NCBI GenBank assembly: GCA_002311925.1
Contig: DCAK01000041.1
Coordinates: 28,514-39,459 of the forward strand
Length of the DNA stretch: 10,946 bases
Direction: 5' to 3'
Source of the DNA: Planctomycetes bacterium UBA1135
Lineage (GTDB): Bacteria > Planctomycetota > UBA1135
The position numbers and the translations under genes were made by a program. The notes under the pieces are model-generated. The model searched no databases. It was not told where the DNA came from and saw only the letters and a program-made list of their open reading frames with translations. Below are positions 1 through 5,309 of the stretch, piece by piece (within the stretch, counting starts at the first letter, position 1; the number at the start of each line of letters is the position of its first letter).

Positions 1-821
1 GAAATTTTGAAATCCATGGAGAGTGATTCCCCCTCAATGGACCCTTGCAAGTCGAATCCGATTTGCCGGTAGCCCAGGGTCCATTCCGACCAGTTCCCTC
101 GGCTCCAGGACAGGTTCAGGTCCATGTCCAGGTACTCCATCCTGTCGAGATCGTCGATATTGGAGAGGTAGAAGCCGGAAACTTCTCCGCCGACCCTCAG
201 GCCGGTTCCGGGAAAGGCGAGGTCGCCGCGAAGCCCCAGAAGGGGGACTGGCAGGGTTTCTCCCACGACCACGTCGTAGGATTCTCCCGCCGCGACGATG
301 ACCTCCGAATTGATGACGACATCCTCAGTAAGGGTCAATCCGAAGCGGCCGAACTCCACTAAGTCCACGCCAAAGAGGAAGCCGAACCTTCCCGCCGGGG
401 TGTTCACCATGTCCAGTCCCAGCATGAGCTTCTGGATGGAAAGATTGATTTCAGTCTGGATTCCAGCCGATGCGTTCTCTGTTCCCCCTCCCGGGAGGGT
501 CCAATCAGCATTGAGGGAGCCAGGGTGAAAGGATTGGTGTTCCAGGTCCGAAAAGACCAATTCGAAGGGGGCGAAGCCCAGTCGGCCGGCCAAGTAGCGG
601 CTCGAGGACTCTCCTTCGGGGAGGTTCAGGTTCGGGTCGACTAGGCTTTCCAGCTCCCCACCGAAATCGAGGTCAGGCAGCGTGAATCCACCCGAAAGGG
701 TTGAATCCAGGGCCCCCGCCTGCAGGGTGGAGTGGAGGTCGCTCCAGGCGGCGTCGCCGGGAATCGCGCAGGCTCCCGAGAGGGAAAGGAGAAGCAGGGG
801 GAGGACGGAGCTGCGGAGCAT
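1..821 (-). CDS. Exported envelope protein of unknown function (partial, C-terminus off the left edge)
   Basis: An uninterrupted frame of 273 codons reads leftward from ATG at 821-819 and leaves the window without a stop. The N-terminus is a signal peptide: MLRSS, then a Leu-rich core (V6-L14), then S15-G-A-C18-A19. This could be a lipoprotein site with Cys18 as the modified residue (imperfect lipobox, Ser at -3) or a signal peptidase I site (A17-C-A19). The mature part is rich in Gly, Asp, Leu and aromatic residues, with short alternating hydrophobic stretches (for example RFGFLFGVDLVEFGRFGLTL), as in beta-rich outer-membrane or periplasmic proteins. I do not recognise a family. The start is supported by the signal peptide at the very N-terminus and a TANNNT hexamer 6 nt upstream; no Shine-Dalgarno is visible. 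It is divergent from cca, with 36 bp between start codons. Coding on this strand is solid; function is unknown. Confidence 0.8.
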   Translation of the reverse strand, partial: MLRSSVLPLLLLSLSGACAIPGDAAWSDLHSTLQAGALDSTLSGGFTLPDLDFGGELESLVDPNLNLPEGESSSRYLAGRLGFAPFELVFSDLEHQSFHPGSLNADWTLPGGGTENASAGIQTEINLSIQKLMLGLDMVNTPAGRFGFLFGVDLVEFGRFGLTLTEDVVINSEVIVAAGESYDVVVGETLPVPLLGLRGDLAFPGTGLRVGGEVSGFYLSNIDDLDRMEYLDMDLNLSWSRGNWSEWTLGYRQIGFDLQGSIEGESLSMDFKI

Positions 822-827
822 GTGCGG

Positions 828-833
828 AGGTTA
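828..833 (-). promoter_or_regulatory. Predicted -10 element (TAACCT) of the envelope-protein gene, leaderless geometry
   Basis: On the minus strand TAACCT is followed by CCGCAC and then the ATG. If its last T is -7, +1 falls on position 821, the A of the start codon, so the mRNA would lack a leader. No good -35 is seen. The hexamer shares its TA (832-833) with a plus-strand TACTCT. Support comes from the identical spacing at two other genes in this window. Confidence 0.45.
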
Positions 834-837
834 CTCT
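832..837 (+). promoter_or_regulatory. Predicted -10 element (TACTCT) for cca
   Basis: TACTCT fits TANNNT and overlaps the opposite-strand TAACCT by two bases, giving a symmetric 10-bp element (828-837). The expected +1 is about 844, which would give cca a leader of only about 14 nt beginning at its GGGGA ribosome-binding site. No convincing -35 is present. This is inferred from position and pattern only. Confidence 0.35.
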
Positions 838-843
838 CTGGCT

Positions 844-848
844 GGGGA
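844..848 (+). promoter_or_regulatory. Shine-Dalgarno (GGGGA) that decides the cca start
   Basis: GGGGA lies 9 nt before GTG at 858. This favours GTG 858 over the in-frame ATG at 732, which would extend cca about 90 bp into the oppositely oriented envelope-protein gene and add 42 residues unlike this enzyme family. From GTG 858 the conserved GGAVRD motif sits at residues 22-27, close to its place near the N-terminus in homologues. Confidence 0.55.
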
Positions 849-857
849 CGGATTCTC

Positions 858-2216
858 GTGAAACTTGCCGCAAGAATTGCTGAAAAGGCCGGGGAGGCCG
901 GAGGGCGCGCCTTCCTGGTGGGGGGAGCGGTGCGCGACCGCCTCCGGGGTTTCGAACCCAAGGACCTCGACCTGGAAATTTTCGGGGTGCCCGAGGATTC
1001 CCTTACTTCCCTGCTGGAAGAATTCGGGTCGGTCCACCTCGTGGGCCGCCGATTCGCCGTATTCCATGTGGCGACCCCAGAGGGAACCGTTGAGGTTTCC
1101 CTTCCTCGGCGCGAAACCAAGACAGGTCCCGGCCACAAGGGCTTCGCGGTGGAAGCCGACCCCGGCATGGAACCCCGGGACGCCTCGGCCCGCCGCGATT
1201 TCACCGTCAATGCCCTGATGGAGGATCCCCTCACAGGGGAGGTCCTGGATTTCTGGGAAGGTCGCAGGGACCTTGAAGAAGGAGTTCTTCGTCATGTCTC
1301 GTCCGCCTTTGCGGAAGATCCCCTTCGGGTCTTGAGGGTCGCTCGCTTTGTTTCCCGATTCGGGTGGAGGGTTCATCCCGAAACCGCGGCCCTTTGCCGG
1401 AGCCTCGACCTGGCGGAGCTTCCCCGGGAGAGAATCGAGGAGGAGTGGCGGCAGATTCTGGTCGTGGGTGAACACCCTGGAGCCGGGGTACGGGCCCTGG
1501 AGGAGGTCGGCGCTCTCGAATTCTTTCCGGAATTGGACGCGCTTCGAGGCGTTCCACAGGACCCGGAGTGGCACCCCGAGGGGGATGTTTTCGTGCATTC
1601 CTGCCTCGCCCTGGATGCGGCGGTCGCCATCCGGGAAGAAATGAAGGAACCGTGGCCGGAAATGCTGGCCGTTCTCTGCCACGACCTGGGGAAACCCGCG
1701 GCCACCGTGAAGAAGGGAGGTCGCTGGCGGAGCCCGGGCCACGACGTCGGCGGGATGGAACCCACCCGCAAGTTTCTTGGCCGCATCACGGTCCAATCAA
1801 AGGTCGTGGAAATGGTGGAAACCTTGGTGAAGGAGCACTTGAGGCCGACCCAACTCTGGCAGGCCCGGGAGGATGTTTCGGATTCCGCCATCCGCAGGCT
1901 GTCCCTTCGCGTCGACATTCCGACTCTCATTCGGGTCGCCTGGGCGGATGCCGCCGGTCGGGGCGAACCCATGCCGGGACCCGGGGAATGGGAACCCGCC
2001 CGCTGGCTCCTGGACCGCGCAGCTTCTCTGGGAGTCGAAAAGGAACCCGTCCGAAACTTCCTCCAGGGGAAGGACCTTCTCGACTTCGGCGCCGAGCCAG
2101 GCCCGGGAATCGGGAAAATCCTCGACGAGGCCTTCGAGCTTCAACTCGAGGGCGCGCTCGCCGACCGGGAATCCGCCCTTGCCTGGGCAAGGGAAAGGCT
2201 GGGTCAGGACCGGTAG
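858..2216 (+). CDS. cca: CCA tRNA nucleotidyltransferase with HD domain
   Basis: This enzyme (452 aa from GTG 858) adds or repairs the 3'-terminal CCA of tRNAs in the cytoplasm, using CTP and ATP without a nucleic-acid template. It belongs to the class II nucleotidyltransferase/poly(A) polymerase family. The nucleotidyltransferase signature GGAVRD is at 22-27, with metal-binding D36 and D38 in KDLDLE. The RRDFTVNAL motif is at 112-120 and EDPLRVLRVARF at 153-164. PRERIEEEW (189-197) belongs to the neck helices. A C-terminal HD phosphohydrolase domain follows, with WHPEGDVFVH at 238-247, CHDLGK at 274-279 (H275, D276) and G294-H-D. Order and motifs match the E. coli multifunctional Cca protein (about 412 aa). 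An HD domain suggests an added phosphatase or phosphodiesterase activity as in E. coli. A poly(A) polymerase paralogue is the main alternative. The 3' end overlaps the convergent SDR gene by 13 bp. Confidence 0.93.
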   Translation: MKLAARIAEKAGEAGGRAFLVGGAVRDRLRGFEPKDLDLEIFGVPEDSLTSLLEEFGSVHLVGRRFAVFHVATPEGTVEVSLPRRETKTGPGHKGFAVEADPGMEPRDASARRDFTVNALMEDPLTGEVLDFWEGRRDLEEGVLRHVSSAFAEDPLRVLRVARFVSRFGWRVHPETAALCRSLDLAELPRERIEEEWRQILVVGEHPGAGVRALEEVGALEFFPELDALRGVPQDPEWHPEGDVFVHSCLALDAAVAIREEMKEPWPEMLAVLCHDLGKPAATVKKGGRWRSPGHDVGGMEPTRKFLGRITVQSKVVEMVETLVKEHLRPTQLWQAREDVSDSAIRRLSLRVDIPTLIRVAWADAAGRGEPMPGPGEWEPARWLLDRAASLGVEKEPVRNFLQGKDLLDFGAEPGPGIGKILDEAFELQLEGALADRESALAWARERLGQDR

Positions 2217-2998
2217 TGCCCTGAAAGAGCCTTCCCGGTTATCCAGGTGGCCATCCTGCGAGGCAGGTGCTTGGTGAAGAACAGGCTGGAACGATTCGCC
2301 AGGCCATGAATCCAGGAGGGTTTCCGGCCGAGGACTTTGAGGGCCCCCTCAGCCAAAGCCTCGGCGCTTGCGTGAAATCCGCTGAAGGCCGAGACCTTGA
2401 CGTTGGCCAACTCGTGAAACTCGCTCTCCGTGCTTCCCGGGCAGACGGCGAGAACATCGATTCCCTTGGATTTGAGTTCCACCGCCAGCGCCTCGCCCAA
2501 ATGGAGGTCGAAGGCCTTGGTCGCCCCGTAACCAGCCATCCAAGGAGTGGCGACATGGCCCGCCGTGCTGGCAATCACCATGAATCCTCCCCGGCCCCGG
2601 CTCACCATTCCGGGAAGAAAAGTGTGGGCCATCAAGGCGGGGATCTCGCAGTTGAGCTTGACCATTTCCCTGAGCTTTTCAGCAGGTTGGTCGAGAAAGG
2701 GTCCCGCCCAGCCGAAGCCCGCGTTGGCCACCACGAGTCCGAATTCCCGGTCGGTCGTCTTGGCGGCGAGGGCGTCCACCGCCGCAGGGGCGCACAAATC
2801 GAGAGGGATGGGAACCACTTCGATTCCATGTTCGGTCTCCAGTTCCCTTGCCAGGTTTTCGAGCCGGTCCTCCCGCCGGGCGGTCAGGACGAGGTTCAGC
2901 CCCCGCTTGGCGAGCGACCGGGAGAATGCCACGCCCAAGCCGGCGGAAGCCCCTGTGACCATTGCCCAGGGGCCGTATTTTTCCGCGAATCCCACCAT
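2204..2998 (-). CDS. Short-chain dehydrogenase/reductase (SDR) family oxidoreductase
   Basis: This is a 264-aa classical SDR, a cytoplasmic NAD(P)-dependent oxidoreductase of unknown substrate. The Rossmann motif TGASAGLG is at 15-22. R41-R42 after the second strand suggests NADP preference. D67-L is followed by NAG at 92-94, structural N116, then the catalytic S144, Y157 and K161 (the latter two in YGATK). A PG motif (CPGSTE) follows as in the family. The length is typical. The general type resembles the DltE/COG0300 group, which does not define a substrate. ATG 2998 was chosen because the Rossmann fold begins right after it and a TANNNT hexamer lies 6 nt upstream. The frame stays open up to 3196, but the extra 66 residues are low-complexity and cross a terminator hairpin. 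No Shine-Dalgarno is seen. It is convergent with cca and divergent from recG. Confidence 0.92.
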   Translation of the reverse strand: MVGFAEKYGPWAMVTGASAGLGVAFSRSLAKRGLNLVLTARREDRLENLARELETEHGIEVVPIPLDLCAPAAVDALAAKTTDREFGLVVANAGFGWAGPFLDQPAEKLREMVKLNCEIPALMAHTFLPGMVSRGRGGFMVIASTAGHVATPWMAGYGATKAFDLHLGEALAVELKSKGIDVLAVCPGSTESEFHELANVKVSAFSGFHASAEALAEGALKVLGRKPSWIHGLANRSSLFFTKHLPRRMATWITGKALSGHYRS

Positions 2999-3004
2999 GG
3001 GGTC

Positions 3005-3010
3005 AGTGTA
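3005..3010 (-). promoter_or_regulatory. Predicted -10 element (TACACT) of the SDR gene, leaderless geometry
   Basis: On the minus strand TACACT is followed by GACCCC and then ATG at 2998. A last T at -7 puts +1 on the A of the start codon. There is no Shine-Dalgarno, consistent with a leaderless message. The site lies downstream (minus direction) of both minus-strand terminators, so the SDR gene would keep its own promoter. No clear -35 is seen. Confidence 0.45.
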
Positions 3011-3044
3011 GAAGAGCGGAAAAAGAGGAAGGCTCGCTGACGGG

Positions 3045-3083
3045 AAAAAAAGAGGCGCCGTGATCCCCCGATCGCGGCGCCTC
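3045..3083 (-). terminator. Strong intrinsic terminator-like hairpin, minus orientation
   Basis: Arms at 3052-3065 and 3070-3083 form a 14-bp stem around a 4-base loop (GGGG on the minus strand). Nine perfect pairs (GAGGCGCCG with CGGCGCCTC) are followed by one C-A mismatch (T-G on the plus strand) and the GATC/GATC pairs. On the minus strand it is followed directly by seven T (3051-3045), while the plus-strand side has no T run, so it points leftward. There is no annotated minus-strand gene upstream of it within this region. Confidence 0.65.
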
Positions 3084-3090
3084 CTCCCCT

Positions 3091-3122
3091 GAAAAAAGAA
3101 GGGGATTACCTTGCCCATCCCC
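3091..3122 (-). terminator. Second terminator-like hairpin, minus orientation, in tandem
   Basis: GGGGAT (3101-3106) pairs with ATCCCC (3117-3122) around a 10-base loop. On the minus strand the stem is followed by TTCTTTTTTC (3100-3091). It lies just ahead of the stronger hairpin at 3045-3083 in the same orientation. Its CCCC arm could instead pair with AGGGG (plus-strand 3086-3090) to form a competing 5-bp hairpin that takes up the T run. Confidence 0.45.
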
Positions 3123-3154
3123 CCGAACGGGCCAAAGGCACCCTTATCTACGAC

Positions 3155-3181
3155 GCAGAACGGAGGAAGTTCGGCTTTTTT
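3155..3181 (+). terminator. Terminator-like hairpin, plus orientation, upstream of recG
   Basis: GCAGAAC (3155-3161) pairs with GTTCGGC (3169-3175) with one internal A-G mismatch around a 7-base loop. Six T follow at 3176-3181, and another six after CACTC. A wider alternative stem pairs CCGAAC (3123-3128) with GTTCGG (3169-3174). It would stop plus-strand transcription coming through the SDR region before the recG promoter. The stem is short, so confidence is moderate. Confidence 0.4.
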
Positions 3182-3284
3182 CACTCTTTTTTCCAATTCT
3201 CAGATGGAGTCCCCAATCCGGCCTCGCCCCGGTCGGGTGAATCGAGCCGGAAGGAGGACGACGCGGAAAGCGGCGGGACCACAA

Positions 3285-3290
3285 AGAGTA
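3285..3290 (-). promoter_or_regulatory. Predicted minus-strand -10 (TACTCT) of a symmetric two-way promoter
   Basis: On the minus strand TACTCT shares its TA (3289-3290) with the plus-strand TAGAGT of recG, the same geometry as at 828-837. The predicted start is near 3278 and transcription would run toward the tandem terminators at 3122-3045. No gene on the minus strand follows before them. Confidence 0.3.
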
Positions 3291-3294
3291 GAGT
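3289..3294 (+). promoter_or_regulatory. Predicted -10 element (TAGAGT) of recG, leaderless geometry
   Basis: TAGAGT is followed by GGGTTC and then ATG at 3301, so +1 is predicted on the A of the start codon. The short region before the ATG has no convincing Shine-Dalgarno. No -35 resembling TTGACA is found 16-18 bp upstream. Support is the same spacing at the two minus-strand genes. Confidence 0.45.
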
Positions 3295-3300
3295 GGGTTC

Positions 3301-5256
3301 ATGGCAGAAATCCGGGAGTCAGCAACCCGAGGCGGCGAACCCCTGACATCTTTGGCGGGAATCGGCCCCCGCAGGGCGGCTTCCATTCGCGAAGCCCTGG
3401 GGGTCGTCGATTGCGCGGCCCTGGCTTGGGTTTTGCCCAGGTCCTATGAAAAATCCGCCCCGTGGCGGATGCTGGCCGAAGCTGAGGACGGTGAGCGGAT
3501 TCGGGTCCGCGTCCTGGTGAGGGGGTCTTCCCTCTGGCGCCGAGGCCGCCGCAGCACCCTCACCGTGAGGGTGGAGGATGATTCCGGCAAGGCCCGCGCC
3601 TTGTGGTTTCATCAGCCCTGGCTGAAGGACCATTTCGAGGAGGGAATGGACCTCGTCCTCGAGGGCCGGGTTTCCATTCGCAGGGGGGTTCGGCTCCTTT
3701 CCCCTCGAGTTCTCAAGGAGGTTCCGGAAGAATCAAGGTTGCGGCCGCTCTATCCCGAGGTGGGGGGGGTCCCTCCGGCGGTTTTTGCGCGGGCGATTCG
3801 GGAGGCCTTCTCCCAGGTGCAGCCCTCGGACCCCCTGCCCCCTTGGCTGCTCGGATTGGCCCAAGTCCCTCCGCTGGAGGACGCCCTCGGTTTTCTTCAC
3901 CAGCCGCAGGACGAAGCCGACCTGGAAAAGGGACGGCGGCGCATGGCTTTGGGCGAGGTGGTTTCCTTGGAACGGGCCCGGCTTGCGGATTCTTCGGTTC
4001 CGGCCGCCAACCCATTTCATGCTTCCCCCGAGGTCTGGGAACGCATCCTTGCCCGTTTTCCCTTCGAACCAACCCCCGGCCAGGCGGAAGTCCTTGGATT
4101 GCTGCGCAAGGACCTCGCCTCCGGCATGCCGGTGCGCCGACTTCTTCACGGCGAGGTGGGCAGCGGCAAGACGATGGTGGCATTCGGCCTCGCCCTGGCG
4201 GTGGTCGCAGGCGGCGGCCAGGTCGGCATCCTGGCTCCGACCGAGATTCTTGCGCGCCAGCACATCGCGGTCTTCCGGCGCTGGTTGAAGGGCTCCCGCG
4301 TCAAGGTGACGGGGCTTTTCGGAGACGACGCCGCAGCAGAAAGAAAAGCCTCCCTGGACGAGATTGAATCCGGGCGGGCCGACATCGTCGTCGGCACTCA
4401 CGCCCTCCTTGCGCCGAGAGTCGTATTCAAGAATCTCGCTCTCGTGGTCTTCGACGAACAGCACCGATTCGGTGTTCGGCAAAAGGCCGCTCTCCTGGCC
4501 AAGGCCGACCGCCCCCATGTCCTGACGATGACCGCCACCCCCATTCCCAGGACTCTCGCCTGGTCCAGGTACGGGGCGCTCGAACCCTGCACCCTCCGCG
4601 AAAGGGCAGGGACTTCGGCGGAAGTTTCGACCGAGGCGCTCCCACTGAGCGATTGGCCGGAAGTGGCGGCCGCACTCAGGCCCGGCTTGGCCGCTGGAGA
4701 GAGGCTTTTCCTGGTCCTTCCCCGCATCGACGGTTCGGAAGGTCTCCTTGCCGAAACCGAGCGTTTGCGGACCGGGGCTTGGAAGGGAATCCCGATGGCC
4801 GTGGTCCATGGCCGCCTTCCCGGCGCGGAAACCGCTGCCCGGGTCGAGGCTTTCGCCAGCGGGGATGCGACCGTGCTCGCCGGAACCACCGTCGTTGAGG
4901 TGGGACTGGATGTCCCCGGAGTGCCGACCATGGCGGTTGTCGGAGCCCAACGCTTGGGCTTGGCCAGCCTGCACCAACTGCGGGGCAGGCTTTCGAGGGG
5001 TGCTGGCGCCCCCCCCGGCCGCTTCCTGGTCTTTTCCGAACCTTCCTCCCTCGAGCGGCTGCGCCTGCTTGAATCCCATCGGGACGGATTCCAGGTGGCG
5101 GAACTGGATTTCCAGCTTCGCGGCTCCGGGTCGCTGCGGGGCACCCGGCAGCATGGAAGAACCGACTTTCAACTGTTTCGGCCCCGGGAGGACGGAGACC
5201 TGGTCGAATTGCTCGCCAGGGACAAGGTACGCAACTGGTTGACGGCGGCGGACTAG
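3301..5256 (+). CDS. recG: ATP-dependent DNA helicase RecG
   Basis: RecG is a superfamily 2 double-strand DNA translocase that remodels stalled replication forks and Holliday junctions. At 651 aa it is slightly shorter than E. coli RecG (693 aa). Residues about 15-35 form a helix-hairpin-helix-like start (LAGIGPRRAASI), followed by the OB-fold wedge domain to about residue 140. Helicase motifs are in order: Walker A GEVGSGKT (284-291), DEQHRFGV with Walker B D385-E-Q-H, TATPIPRTLA (411-420), a motif V segment TVVEVGLDVPG, motif VI QLRGRLSRG (559-567), and the C-terminal TRG-type segment with LRGSGSLRGTRQ (606-617). Most RecG proteins have GDVGSGKT in Walker A; the Asp is Glu here. It is the first gene of the plus-strand run, and the HEAT-repeat gene starts 53 bp after its stop. 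Confidence 0.96.
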   Translation: MAEIRESATRGGEPLTSLAGIGPRRAASIREALGVVDCAALAWVLPRSYEKSAPWRMLAEAEDGERIRVRVLVRGSSLWRRGRRSTLTVRVEDDSGKARALWFHQPWLKDHFEEGMDLVLEGRVSIRRGVRLLSPRVLKEVPEESRLRPLYPEVGGVPPAVFARAIREAFSQVQPSDPLPPWLLGLAQVPPLEDALGFLHQPQDEADLEKGRRRMALGEVVSLERARLADSSVPAANPFHASPEVWERILARFPFEPTPGQAEVLGLLRKDLASGMPVRRLLHGEVGSGKTMVAFGLALAVVAGGGQVGILAPTEILARQHIAVFRRWLKGSRVKVTGLFGDDAAAERKASLDEIESGRADIVVGTHALLAPRVVFKNLALVVFDEQHRFGVRQKAALLAKADRPHVLTMTATPIPRTLAWSRYGALEPCTLRERAGTSAEVSTEALPLSDWPEVAAALRPGLAAGERLFLVLPRIDGSEGLLAETERLRTGAWKGIPMAVVHGRLPGAETAARVEAFASGDATVLAGTTVVEVGLDVPGVPTMAVVGAQRLGLASLHQLRGRLSRGAGAPPGRFLVFSEPSSLERLRLLESHRDGFQVAELDFQLRGSGSLRGTRQHGRTDFQLFRPREDGDLVELLARDKVRNWLTAAD

Positions 5257-5309
5257 AATGCAGGGCCCAAAAGGCGGGATTCCCCGCTCAAAAACCGCAT
5301 CCGCCCCCG

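Larger units (their letters stand above)
3091..3278 (-). ncRNA. Candidate short antisense-direction transcript (ncRNA or terminated divergent transcript)
   Basis: This is an inferred unit, not a recognised RNA family. A minus-strand TACTCT (3290-3285) predicts a start near 3278. Two tandem terminator-like hairpins would end the transcript near 3091 or 3045, giving about 190 or 235 nt. The presence of terminators with no gene before them is the main reason to propose it. It may simply be stopped divergent transcription from the recG promoter. Confidence 0.2.
2999..3300. other. 302-bp divergent intergenic region with opposed terminators and promoters
   Basis: No gene is evident here. The stretch is richer in A and T runs than its surroundings. 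From left to right it holds a predicted -10 of the SDR gene (3005-3010, minus), two terminator-like hairpins in minus orientation (3045-3083 and 3091-3122), a terminator-like hairpin in plus orientation (3155-3181), and a symmetric two-way -10 element just before recG (3285-3294). The terminators face each other, so transcripts entering from either side would be stopped before the opposite gene. Confidence 0.6.

Noticed and set aside
23..528. Short plus-strand frames near the left edge
   Set aside because: They overlap the minus-strand exported protein, which has a signal peptide and one continuous frame; the plus-strand translations are low-complexity.
732..857. Upstream ATG start for cca
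   Set aside because: It would overlap the divergent gene and add 42 residues foreign to the family; GTG 858 has a Shine-Dalgarno.
831..1796. A 321-codon minus-strand frame opposite cca
   Set aside because: The opposite strand carries the conserved Cca motifs; this frame shows no family features.
2999..3196. N-terminal extension of the SDR protein to an ATG at 3196
   Set aside because: It adds 66 residues before a complete Rossmann fold, is unlike SDR sequence and crosses two terminator-like hairpins.
5239..5259. TTGACG and TAGAAT at the end of recG as a promoter for the HEAT-repeat gene
   Set aside because: Only 9 bp separate the two hexamers, too few for a sigma70-type promoter; TAGAAT alone is weak evidence.
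5274..5287. GCGGG-ATTC-CCCGC inverted repeat between recG and the HEAT-repeat gene
   Set aside because: The stem has only 5 pairs and no T run follows on the plus strand, so it is not a convincing terminator.
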